A stretch of 64,000 bases of DNA, from the NCBI RefSeq assembly GCF_017876545.1, contig NZ_JAGIOD010000001.1, positions 186,001-250,000 of the forward strand, written 5' to 3'. Below, in pieces: positions 1 through 8,090 of this stretch (the first letter of the stretch is position 1; each line of letters begins with the position of its first letter). The notes under the pieces were generated by a model. That model searched no databases. It was not told the DNA's origin and worked only from the letters and a program-made list of their open reading frames with translations. The DNA is from Brachybacterium sacelli. Its GTDB lineage: Bacteria > Actinomycetota > Actinomycetes > Actinomycetales > Dermabacteraceae. Made by a program: the position numbers and the translations under genes.

Positions 1-374
1 AGGTCTCCGTCCACGCCGTGCTCGGGGACGACGGGGGGCTCACGCTCGTGATGGTCGATCAGCGCGACCCCTCGAACGAGCTCTACCGGACCCGACCGGT
101 CCGGATCAGCGCGCCCGACGACGTGAGCGCCCTCGCCCCGAACGGCTGGGAGCTGACCCTGGGCTCGGATCTTTCCGGTGATTCCCTCGACGCGGCGGAG
201 AGCACCTTCGAGGATCTCGCCCCGGTCACGGGCGAGTTCGCCGGTGCCCGGCTCGCACCGGAGCAGCCGCTGACCGTCAGCAGCGAGCCGGGCACGGTCA
301 CGATGCTCCGCTTCTCCGCTGCCGGCGGCGCCGATGCCTCCGACGACGGCGGTGACGCCGGGACGTCCGAGTGA
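1..374 (+). CDS. C-terminal end of an unrecognised protein (partial)
   Basis: The frame is open from the left edge of the window and ends at TGA 372-374, so only the last ~124 residues of a longer protein are present. The visible part is acidic and beta-rich in character, with a valine/threonine-rich segment (residues reading TLVMVDQRDPSN) and a low-complexity Asp/Gly/Ala tail of about 20 residues. No catalytic motif or membrane segment is visible and I do not recognise the family. It could be the terminal beta-sandwich of a secreted or carbohydrate-active enzyme, but that is a guess from composition only. It is followed by a 279-base gap before wecC, so it is probably a separate transcription unit. 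Confidence 0.55.
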   Translation, partial: VSVHAVLGDDGGLTLVMVDQRDPSNELYRTRPVRISAPDDVSALAPNGWELTLGSDLSGDSLDAAESTFEDLAPVTGEFAGARLAPEQPLTVSSEPGTVTMLRFSAAGGADASDDGGDAGTSE

Positions 375-653
375 GCCTCGTCCGTCCCCGGCCCGCCGTC
401 ACGTCGCAGCACGGTGCCGAGCGGTCCCGCGGAGCGCCGGCCAGCAGTTGCTCACCCCCGTGAACACACGGCAAACGTCGCGTGTGGTCCGGGCGAACAA
501 AACGCCTACTCAGCGGTCTTTTTCCAGGCCGCCGACCATTTTCTGTCGTCTCTGTGACACGTGGGAGTCACGGCGGTGACTCGCCGACCGACGAGGCGAT
601 ACCGTGTGCGAGGACGCCCCGTCCCCCTGCCCCTACCCCGCCAGGAGAGTTCG
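375..653. other. intergenic region upstream of wecC, no gene seen
   Basis: This 279-base gap contains a comparatively A/T-rich patch (about 470-550) that probably holds the promoter of the wecC-glycosyltransferase unit. I could not assign a convincing -35/-10 pair. A small perfect inverted repeat (CCGTG-AACA-CACGG, 458-471) lies in it. No coding frame here looks real. Confidence 0.35.
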
Positions 654-1907
654 ATGAGCCCGAACGTCCCCCTCGATACCGTCAGCGTGATCGGTCTCGG
701 CTACATCGGCCTACCGACCGCCGCCGTCCTCGCTCAGGCCGGCAAGACCGTCATCGGTGTCGATGTGAAACAGACGAACGTCGACGCGATCAACGCGGGC
801 ACGGTGCCGTTCGTCGAGGAGGGCCTGGAGTCCGTCGTCGCCGGCTGCGTCGCCCAGGGCAAGCTCTCCGCACAGCTGGAGACCCCGGAGGCGGACGCCT
901 ACATCGTCTCGGTCCCGACCCCGTTCATGGGCGATCACGACGCGGACCTCTCCTACATCGAAGCCGCCGCCCGCGGGATCGCCCCGAAGCTCTCCGGCGG
1001 CGAGCTGATCGTGCTCGAGTCGACCGCCCCTCCCGGGGCGACCGAGCAGATGGCGAGGGTCATCCTCGAGGCCCGTCCCGAGTTCACCGACGAGCCCAAC
1101 CTCCCGAACTCGCTGTACTTCTCCCACGCCCCGGAGCGTGTGCTCCCCGGCCGCATCATGATCGAGATGGTGGACAACGATCGCATCATCGGCGGTATGT
1201 CCCCGGAGGCCGCGGAGCTGAACCGCGATCTCTACGCGAGCTTCTGCAAGGGTGAGCTGCTGCTGACCGACGCGAAGACCGCCGAGATGGCGAAGCTCAC
1301 CGAGAACGCCTTCCGCGACGTGAACATCGCCTTCGCCAACGAGCTCTCGATCATCGCCGACCGCCAGGGCATCGACGTGTGGGAGCTGATCGAGCTCGCC
1401 AACCACCACCCGCGCGTGAACATCCTCCAGCCCGGCCCGGGCGTGGGAGGCCACTGCATCGCCGTGGACCCGTGGTTCATCGTCTCCGCCGATCGCCGGT
1501 TCTCGAACCTGATCCGCACCGCACGCGAGGTCAACGACTCCAAGCCGGAGCTGGTGATCGAGAAGGTCATGGAGAAGGCGGCACGCTTCAAGGATCCGAC
1601 GGTCGCAGCGCTCGGCATCGCCTTCAAGGCGAACATCGACGACCTGCGCGAGTCGCCCAGCCGGAACATCGCCGGCTCCCTCGCCGGAAAGCTCACCGAC
1701 GGCACCGTGCTGGTCGTCGAGCCCAACGTCGACGAGCTGCCCAAGGAGCTCGCCGAGCGCGACAACGTCGAGCTCGCCGAGCTGGACTCCGCACTCGAAC
1801 GTGCCGACATCGTGCTGCTCATGGTCGACCACGACCCCTTCAAGACGCTCGATCGCGAACTCCTGCAGGAGAAGATCGTCATCGACACCAAGGGGCTCTG
1901 GCGGTGA
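654..1907 (+). CDS. wecC: UDP-N-acetyl-D-mannosamine dehydrogenase
   Basis: 417 residues. The enzyme oxidises C6 of UDP-ManNAc twice with NAD+ to give UDP-ManNAcA, a cytoplasmic precursor for uronic-acid-containing surface polymers. The Rossmann motif GLGYIGLP is at residues 14-21, and the catalytic cysteine is Cys268 in GVGGHCIAVDP. The substrate-binding helical dimer domain lies between them, and the C-terminal UDP-binding domain starts near residue 310. The ATG at 654 is chosen because AGGAG lies just upstream (642-648) and the next residues lead straight into the Rossmann strand. The frame remains open upstream but without typical sequence. It overlaps the next gene by GTGA. Its partner wecB is about 18 kb away on the other strand. 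UDP-glucose 6-dehydrogenase is the alternative, but the presence of wecB favours WecC. Confidence 0.85.
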   Translation: MSPNVPLDTVSVIGLGYIGLPTAAVLAQAGKTVIGVDVKQTNVDAINAGTVPFVEEGLESVVAGCVAQGKLSAQLETPEADAYIVSVPTPFMGDHDADLSYIEAAARGIAPKLSGGELIVLESTAPPGATEQMARVILEARPEFTDEPNLPNSLYFSHAPERVLPGRIMIEMVDNDRIIGGMSPEAAELNRDLYASFCKGELLLTDAKTAEMAKLTENAFRDVNIAFANELSIIADRQGIDVWELIELANHHPRVNILQPGPGVGGHCIAVDPWFIVSADRRFSNLIRTAREVNDSKPELVIEKVMEKAARFKDPTVAALGIAFKANIDDLRESPSRNIAGSLAGKLTDGTVLVVEPNVDELPKELAERDNVELAELDSALERADIVLLMVDHDPFKTLDRELLQEKIVIDTKGLWR

Positions 1908-4012
1908 GTCGGACCGCCGGCGGGCGGAGCCGCCGGTCCCACGGGGCGCAGGCCCCGGGGACGGCGCGTTCGGCCACGACCGAGCGGCTCCTCGAGTCGG
2001 CGCGTGCCGGGGCGAAGGACGCGACGGCGTTCGAGCAGACCCTCGGCACCTATCGCGAGGCCGTGGAGGCCGCGGACTTCGACGGCTCGGTCATGCTGGA
2101 GTACGCCCGATTCCTGATCGCGAACTCCCAGGGCAGCACGGCCGAGGAGGTCCTCGCGCTGGCTCTCGCGCGCAACGGGGCCCTCATCGACGGCCTCGAG
2201 CTGTACCTCGATCTCGTCAGGGAGCTCGATCTGCCGTCCCACCGAGTGACCTGGGCGCTCGATCGGCTCCGCGACGACATCCCCGAGGAGCCGGCTGCGC
2301 ATCGCGCCGCGCTCGACTACGCGATCACGCACCGTCTCGATGACACCCTGCGGACCATCGGTGCCGGCACCGATCGTGTCAACCGAGCGATCGTCCTGAT
2401 CAACCAGGCCTACGACGACGGCACCTTCTCCGAACGCACCCTGGCGGAGGCCGGCGACGGCCTCGGGGAGAACGACGTCATCCGCGCCCACATCACCGTG
2501 GCGCTCGCGCGCGGCAATCGCGCGGTCGCGACCGAGCTGCTCTCGAGCGCGGATCCGCGGGCCGTGCCGATGAACGCGCTCCGCCGCGCGATCCGACGAG
2601 CCCGCGGCGCCGGCAAGGACACGCAGGTCACCCAGTACGTCGAGGCGTATCGGAAGCTGCTGCCGAACGACGGCTGGGCGAAGCGGCTCCAGGACGAGCA
2701 CCGGCGCAATGCGGTCAGCAACTACCAGCTGGGCCGCACCGGGTTCCCCTTCCCCACGATGCGACCCGAGCCGGCATACGAGGCGCAGAAGGATCATGTC
2801 TTCTACCTCCTGCACAACTCCTTGCCGCACAACTCCGCCGGATACGCCGCCCGGACCCATGGTCTGCTCTCGGAGCTGAACCGCATCGGGTGGGATGTCG
2901 ACGGCGTGACCCGGCTGGGCTACCCCTACGACATGCCGGGCATGGGGGACATCCCCGATGTCCCCTCGCGCGACGTCGTGGGCAATGTCGAGTACCGGCG
3001 CCTGCTGACGAGCCGTGACATCGAGAAGAAGAATCCCTTGTTCTTCTACACCGAGCGCTACTCGAAGGCGCTGCTGGAGCTCGCCGAGCAGGAGCGACCG
3101 GCGATCATCCACGCCGCCTCGAACCACTGGAACGGGCTCACCGCCGTCAAGACAGCGCGTCGGCTCGGCCTGCCCTCGATCTATGAGGTCCGCGGGCTCT
3201 GGGAGGTCACGCGGGGCTCGCGCAATCCCGAATGGGCCCAGAGCAACATGTTCAGGTACATCGCCCGGATGGAGGCCGACGCCGCCAAGGGAGCGACCCG
3301 CGTCTTCGCGATCACCGAAGCCCTGCGCGACGAGATGATCAGCCGCGGCGTGGACGGCGACAAGATCCGTGTCGTCCCGAACGGCGTGGACACCTCTCGC
3401 TTCACCCCCCTCCCGAAGGACGAGGAGCTCGCCTCGCAGCTCGGCGTGGGCGGCAAGACGGTGATCGGCTACGTCGGCTCGGTCCTCGACTACGAGGGCA
3501 TCGAGCTGATGCTCGAGGCCGCCGAGGTGCTGGATCGCACGCGCGAGGATTTCCACGTCCTCATCGTGGGTGACGGCGCCGAGCTGGAGCGGTTCCAGAA
3601 CCACGTCGAGGAGAACGAGCTGCAGCACGTCGTCACGTTCACGGGGCGGGTTCCCCATGAGGACGTGGAGCGCTACTACTCTCTCATCGACATCACGCCC
3701 TTCCCCCGCCTCCCCCTGCCGGTGTGCGAGATGGTCTCCCCGCTGAAGCCCTTCGAGGCGATGGCGATGGGCAAGGCGGTCGTCGCCTCGGACGTCGCCG
3801 CGCTCCAGGAGATCGTCACTCCCGGCGTGAACGGGTACCTTCACCGCAAGGGCAGCTCGGAGTCGCTCATCGAGCAGCTGGACCGGCTGCTCGACGATCC
3901 GGAGCACACCCGGCAGATCGGTGCGCAGGCGCGGGACTGGGTCGTGCAGAACCGGGACTGGCAGAAGCTCGCGACGCTCATCGCGGAGACGTACGACGAC
4001 CTGGTCGGATGA
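1904..4012 (+). CDS. GT4 glycosyltransferase with long N-terminal helical region
   Basis: 702 residues. Residues ~1-295 are alpha-helical, TPR-like in character, and of unknown role. Residues ~297-702 form a GT-B fold glycosyltransferase of family GT4. The N-terminal half carries an LPHNSAGYAARTH segment near residue 305 and a VRGLWE segment. The C-terminal half has the nucleotide-sugar site ending in the E-x7-E-type stretch SPLKPFEAMAMGKAVVASD near residue 610. The GTG at 1904 overlaps the wecC stop (GTGA), so translation is probably coupled. The frame is open further upstream inside wecC, but those codons read as wecC in another frame. The LPH-GY motif recurs in the enzymes at 15975 and 23103, so the three are paralogues. 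It likely transfers a sugar from an NDP donor at the inner face of the membrane; donor and acceptor are not deducible. Confidence 0.82.
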   Translation: MSRTAGGRSRRSHGAQAPGTARSATTERLLESARAGAKDATAFEQTLGTYREAVEAADFDGSVMLEYARFLIANSQGSTAEEVLALALARNGALIDGLELYLDLVRELDLPSHRVTWALDRLRDDIPEEPAAHRAALDYAITHRLDDTLRTIGAGTDRVNRAIVLINQAYDDGTFSERTLAEAGDGLGENDVIRAHITVALARGNRAVATELLSSADPRAVPMNALRRAIRRARGAGKDTQVTQYVEAYRKLLPNDGWAKRLQDEHRRNAVSNYQLGRTGFPFPTMRPEPAYEAQKDHVFYLLHNSLPHNSAGYAARTHGLLSELNRIGWDVDGVTRLGYPYDMPGMGDIPDVPSRDVVGNVEYRRLLTSRDIEKKNPLFFYTERYSKALLELAEQERPAIIHAASNHWNGLTAVKTARRLGLPSIYEVRGLWEVTRGSRNPEWAQSNMFRYIARMEADAAKGATRVFAITEALRDEMISRGVDGDKIRVVPNGVDTSRFTPLPKDEELASQLGVGGKTVIGYVGSVLDYEGIELMLEAAEVLDRTREDFHVLIVGDGAELERFQNHVEENELQHVVTFTGRVPHEDVERYYSLIDITPFPRLPLPVCEMVSPLKPFEAMAMGKAVVASDVAALQEIVTPGVNGYLHRKGSSESLIEQLDRLLDDPEHTRQIGAQARDWVVQNRDWQKLATLIAETYDDLVG

Positions 4013-4074
4013 CTGGCCCCACGTCGTGCGGCGCCCCCTGCATCGCCGGCTGACACGACGGGCAGCGAGCAGCG

Positions 4075-5103
4075 ATGAACGATCCGACCAGGAAGCGACC
4101 CACGCGAATACCGTGGATCACGGCCATCGCCGGGGTCACCGCGGCCCTGCTCGTCGTCCTGGCCGTCGTGCTCTTCCCCGAACAGGACGCTCCGGACCCG
4201 CCGCCGACGCCTTCCCCGACCGAAGCGGCCACGAGTGCGTCCGGATCAGCGACCCTCTCCCTGCCCGACGACACGGAGCCCGTCTCCTTCCGGTTCGACG
4301 TCGACGCGGAGCAGTCCGTCCTGCTCGAGGCCTCCGTGACCGCGACCTATACCGCGAGCACGGGAGAGCGACGCGCTCTCTACGCGATCATCGGGATGTC
4401 CTGCGGAAGCATCGACGGGCCGACGAACACCCAATCGGTGAACGGGACCGAGAACCTGATCCATCAGACCACCCGCCAGATGACCCAGCTCCTCTCCTAC
4501 GATGTCGAGACGCCCGGCGCGCATCGTTGCACCGCCAACGTCAGCGCTCCGAACTGGGACCCCGAGTACGGGGACGCGGAGCTGTCCCTGACGGCATCCA
4601 TCCGTCTCGTGACCGAGGACGAATCGGCATTCCACCACGCCCCCACGAAGTCGCAGCAGCCGATCGTCCTGGATCCCGAGGAGGAGGCCCTCGTGGTGGA
4701 CGAGACCTTCCCCCTCGCCGCGGGACGCAGGGGCGATCTGGCAGTCATGTCCGGCACCCATCTCACCTCCTGCACGATCACGAACGGGTCGCGGGACCGG
4801 ACGGCGGGGAACCTGTGCACCGAGCCCCTGGTCGATCGCGGGGGAAGCACCGTCGCCACCCGCACCGTCGTCGACCAGCTGCAGGGGGACGAGGTGTGCC
4901 GCACGGTGACCGCCGACCGCACTCTCACCTCGATCGATCACCTCGTCCATCACCGACTGCTCCACTCGGAGGAGACGATAGAAGGGTTCCTGGCGAACCC
5001 CTGCGGGGACCGCCTCCGGATCCGGCACCACGTGGCGAATGACGGCCCCGCAGCGCTCGTCGTCCATCGGGACTCGACCAAAGCGGTGTCAGTTGCCCAT
5101 TGA
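4075..5103 (+). CDS. membrane-anchored extracytoplasmic protein of unknown function
   Basis: 342 residues. A short basic N-terminus (RKRPTR) is followed by one hydrophobic helix, about residues 14-36, and then a Pro/Thr/Ser-rich linker. This is the pattern of a type II anchored protein or uncleaved signal. The rest is predicted to be extracellular, beta-rich, and contains several cysteines that could pair outside the cell. No enzyme motif is visible and I do not recognise the family. It sits 62 bases after the glycosyltransferase and 33 bases before an asparagine-synthetase-like gene, so it probably belongs to the same polysaccharide operon. The start codon is ATG with only a weak Shine-Dalgarno sequence. 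Confidence 0.7.
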   Translation: MNDPTRKRPTRIPWITAIAGVTAALLVVLAVVLFPEQDAPDPPPTPSPTEAATSASGSATLSLPDDTEPVSFRFDVDAEQSVLLEASVTATYTASTGERRALYAIIGMSCGSIDGPTNTQSVNGTENLIHQTTRQMTQLLSYDVETPGAHRCTANVSAPNWDPEYGDAELSLTASIRLVTEDESAFHHAPTKSQQPIVLDPEEEALVVDETFPLAAGRRGDLAVMSGTHLTSCTITNGSRDRTAGNLCTEPLVDRGGSTVATRTVVDQLQGDEVCRTVTADRTLTSIDHLVHHRLLHSEETIEGFLANPCGDRLRIRHHVANDGPAALVVHRDSTKAVSVAH

Positions 5104-5136
5104 CCTGCGAGCACCAGCCCGGGAGAAGGTTCCCTC

Positions 5137-6705
5137 ATGACGATCTCGAGCTTCTCACCTCCGCGTGACGAGTCCTTCGACGGCTACGCCTTCGTCGGGG
5201 CCGATTTCGTCGCGGGTCCCGACGGCTTCGCCTCCTTCCGCGGCACCGGGAGAGCGATCGGCCCCGGCCTCGACGGCTGTTACGCCCTGACCCGTCGCAC
5301 GGAGGCAGGGTGGGAGTCCGGGACGGACGCCCGTGGCCTCCGCAAGCTGTTCTTGTTCCGCCGGGGCGACATCTGGGCGCTGAGCACCTCGCTCCATGAG
5401 CTCGCGGCCCACCTTCGCGCGCACGGTGTCACCCTCCGTCCTGACCTCACGGTGCTCCGTGCGTTCGGGGTCCGCCAAGCGCTCACGGCGCAGCTGAACT
5501 CCTCGCGGACGCTCTTCCAGGACGTGACCCTCGTGCCGTCGTTCTGCACGGTCAGGATCGAGGCCGACGGGCCCCGCATCGTCGCCTCGGACCGGGACTC
5601 CGACGTGCCCGGTTACGAGGAGGCGCTCGGGACGCATCTGCACACCTGGCGATCACGGTTCGCGACGCTCGTCGCGGACGATCGGACCACCTTCGTCGCC
5701 GACCTCAGCGGAGGTCTCGACTCCCGAGTGGTGTTCGCCTTCGCCCACGCGTCGGGGCTCTTCGAGCACGCGCGGACCCGCGCGCAGATCGCATCGCAGG
5801 AGCGGATGCCCGAGGACTTCATCGCGGCGAGCGCTGTCGCGCGTCAGTACGGGGTGGAGCTCAACGGTCCGCCGATGCCGATGCGCACGCCGACCAGCCC
5901 TGACCAGGCCCTCGAGAACTGGAAGCGCCACAGCCTGGGCGTGTACATGCCCGTCTACCTCAGTCCCCATGCGTTCGACGCTCTCAGCATCCGCTGCCAT
6001 GGCGCCGGGGGTGGGACCTTCCGCGACATCTTCACGGGCACGACCCTCCGGAACCGTCTCCTCTCGACCAGGAAGAACTTCGCCGAGGAGACGTTCGAGG
6101 AGTACTCCGCCGAAGTGCTCGGAGACCTCGAATCCCTCTGCCGGATGCGACCGGAGGTCGATCCGCAGAAGCTCCACTACCGGGAGTTCCGCAACCGGTT
6201 CCATTTCGGGCACGCGCCGCAGAGCCGGACGACCTTCTCGCCCCTGAACTCGATTCTGATCGATCCGATCGCGGACCGGCCGGAGGCCGACGATCGCCGG
6301 ACCTACTTCGACATGATGGACAGCCTCGTCCCGGGTCTGAAGAACGCGCCGTACGACGACTCCGCCAAAGCGCCGAAGAGCCCCGCGCCCAGTGCCCTCT
6401 CCGCGCGGCTGGCGAGGGTCCGCCCGGAACCCGGCCTGGTATTCGCTCAGCACAGGCCCGGCCCCGTCGAGAAGCGTCATCAGCGAACGGCCTTCTCCCA
6501 CTTCTACGAGTTGGCCGAACGGTCGCTCGAGCGCTCGGACGTGCAGGATGCCATCGGTGATGCCCGGGTCATCCGCCGCACCCGGACGTTCCTCCGTGAG
6601 GTCCGCGCACAGAGCGGGAGACCCCGTGCGAATGCACCGGGCCACCAGGATGCGGCCTACGCCCTCACGGCAGCGCTGGCGGTCGGCGCTCCCCTGGATC
6701 CCTGA
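5137..6705 (+). CDS. asparagine-synthetase-like PP-loop protein (copy 1)
   Basis: 522 residues. The C-terminal two thirds is an ATP-pyrophosphatase (PP-loop) domain with the motif SGGLDS at residues 191-196, as in asparagine synthetase and beta-lactam synthetase. It adenylates a carboxylate for attack by an amine. The N-terminal ~170 residues occupy the place of the glutaminase domain, but residue 2 is Thr rather than the catalytic Cys, so glutamine hydrolysis is not expected. Ammonia or an amine must come from elsewhere. A good Shine-Dalgarno (GGGAGAAGG) precedes the ATG. It is the last plus-strand gene of the first polysaccharide unit and converges with the ATP-grasp gene 16 bases away. It may amidate uronic acid residues; this is inference from context. 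Three paralogues follow in the window. Confidence 0.75.
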   Translation: MTISSFSPPRDESFDGYAFVGADFVAGPDGFASFRGTGRAIGPGLDGCYALTRRTEAGWESGTDARGLRKLFLFRRGDIWALSTSLHELAAHLRAHGVTLRPDLTVLRAFGVRQALTAQLNSSRTLFQDVTLVPSFCTVRIEADGPRIVASDRDSDVPGYEEALGTHLHTWRSRFATLVADDRTTFVADLSGGLDSRVVFAFAHASGLFEHARTRAQIASQERMPEDFIAASAVARQYGVELNGPPMPMRTPTSPDQALENWKRHSLGVYMPVYLSPHAFDALSIRCHGAGGGTFRDIFTGTTLRNRLLSTRKNFAEETFEEYSAEVLGDLESLCRMRPEVDPQKLHYREFRNRFHFGHAPQSRTTFSPLNSILIDPIADRPEADDRRTYFDMMDSLVPGLKNAPYDDSAKAPKSPAPSALSARLARVRPEPGLVFAQHRPGPVEKRHQRTAFSHFYELAERSLERSDVQDAIGDARVIRRTRTFLREVRAQSGRPRANAPGHQDAAYALTAALAVGAPLDP

Positions 6706-6706
6706 C

Positions 6707-6732
6707 CACCCGCTCCTCGGCTCAGCGGGGTG
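6707..6732. terminator. possible bidirectional terminator between convergent genes
   Basis: A hairpin lies in the 16-base gap and the two stop codons. CACCCGCT (6707-6714) pairs with AGCGGGGTG (6724-6732), with one bulged G and a 9-base loop. There is no T-tract on either side. The convergent position supports a terminator role, but the stem is short. Confidence 0.35.
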
Positions 6733-7873
6733 CGAGCTGCTGCTTCAGGTCGTAGAAGGACAGCGCGCCCGCGACGTACGAGCGATCGACGTCATCGAGG
6801 GTGTTCCATGCCCCGCTGGCGGCGCGATCCCGCGCCGTCAGCGCCTTGAGGTACCTCCTGGCCGTATTGGATCCGGGACCGTACGAGGGATGAATGCAGG
6901 TCATATGGGGGAACGAGTTCACTTCCAGCACTTTGGGCTGCTCCGAGGCGAACTCGTCGACGACGATGTCCACACCTGCCGTCATCAGTCCCGGGACAGC
7001 GGCGACTGCGCGCAGCGCCTGTTCTCTCACGCGGTCCGAGACCAGATGTGTGACGAGCACGGTCTCGCTGCCGAACGACACGGTCGCCATCGCGGTGAGG
7101 GGGATGTTCTGACCCGGAGCAGGGATCGAGTTCACCGTCAGACCCTGGGCGTCCAGATGAGCGATCGTGTGGTGATCGCGCCGCAGCAGCTTGTTCCGGA
7201 AGAACCCGCATTCCCCTCGTCGTGCGTTCTTCGCGTCGATGAGCTGATCGACCGTGGCGGATCCGTCGCCCGTGACGTATCCCGGGATCTTCACCAGCAG
7301 ATTGTCGAGGACGCCCTCGACCACGGTCGCGCGCATCTCGAAGCCGCGGAGGACCTCCTGCACCAGGACGCGCGGCTCGCGCCCGGCGTCGCGCTGCAGT
7401 GCCACGCATTCCTCGAACACATCCCTGAACTCGTGGCTGCGCACCCCGACGAACACGCCTCGGCCCAGGGTCATCGAGTGGGCTTTGACGACCACTTCAT
7501 CCCGCTCACGAAATGCTTCCCGCAGGGCGATATCGCCCTGGTGCTCCAGATAGGTCGCCGAGTCCGGGACTCCGACGCCTCCGGCCCGCAGGGCCTGCGA
7601 GGTCCGCACCTTGTCATTGCAGATGGCCTTGCTCGCCCGCGGGCAGCTGGGGAGCCTGGCGGGCTCGATGTCCCCGAGGACCGACCCGTCCTCCCGCAGG
7701 AGCCGCACGTACCGCTTGCCGCGGGCGTTCTTCCGGAACCGATGGTCCACCCGGAGATCTTCCACGGCCTCCAGGAGGTTTCCCATCACCGTCCCCTTGA
7801 CCGATGGCGGGTAGATGTTCTCCGGACCGATGGCCACGGTGCGCAGCAGGGCGTTCAATCGGGCCGGTTCCAC
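6722..7873 (-). CDS. ATP-grasp ligase of the cyanophycin/glutathione synthetase type
   Basis: 383 residues. ATP-grasp enzymes form an acyl phosphate from a carboxylate and ATP, then make an amide or thioester with an amine or thiol. Features seen: the KVRTSQALRAGGVGVPDS entry helix near residue 90, the nucleotide lysine region VVVKAHSMTLGRGVFVGV, the VQEVLRGFEMRATVV strand that in this family follows the hinge, and the metal-binding end DIVVDEFASEQPKVLEVN. The N-terminal ~85 residues are not typical. The start is GTG with a clear GAAGGAG ribosome site. It is convergent with one PP-loop gene and divergent from another (8091), so three carboxylate-activating enzymes sit together. The substrate is unknown. 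Candidates are an amino acid, a peptide, or a uronic-acid polymer. Confidence 0.78.
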   Translation of the reverse strand: MEPARLNALLRTVAIGPENIYPPSVKGTVMGNLLEAVEDLRVDHRFRKNARGKRYVRLLREDGSVLGDIEPARLPSCPRASKAICNDKVRTSQALRAGGVGVPDSATYLEHQGDIALREAFRERDEVVVKAHSMTLGRGVFVGVRSHEFRDVFEECVALQRDAGREPRVLVQEVLRGFEMRATVVEGVLDNLLVKIPGYVTGDGSATVDQLIDAKNARRGECGFFRNKLLRRDHHTIAHLDAQGLTVNSIPAPGQNIPLTAMATVSFGSETVLVTHLVSDRVREQALRAVAAVPGLMTAGVDIVVDEFASEQPKVLEVNSFPHMTCIHPSYGPGSNTARRYLKALTARDRAASGAWNTLDDVDRSYVAGALSFYDLKQQLAPR

Positions 7874-7954
7874 GGCGTCTCCTTCGTCAGCTCGCGTCTG
7901 GCGGATCGCGCCGCGCCGGCGTCCGGGCCGGTCGCGCTCTCGTCCCGACTACGG

Positions 7955-7960
7955 ATCATA
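7955..7960 (-). promoter_or_regulatory. -10 box for the ATP-grasp gene
   Basis: On the minus strand this reads TATGAT, a one-base variant of the sigma-A consensus. It lies about 80 bases upstream of the ATP-grasp start, in the 217-base divergent gap. The expected -35 position has no good match, so the promoter may need an activator. Confidence 0.4.
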
Positions 7961-8090
7961 GGGGAGATCCTCTCGCACCGGTGCCTCTCCGCCACGGAAG
8001 CGCCGCCGGCCGCCCAGAGCCCTCCCGTATCGTTCTCCCGTCGTCGCATCACGCGCAGCACGTCGAGATCAGGTACCCAGGAGGCCACGC

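Noticed and set aside
458..471. CCGTG-AACA-CACGG palindrome upstream of wecC as an operator
   Set aside because: Short arms, no adjacent promoter boxes and no second copy; noted only in the gap description.
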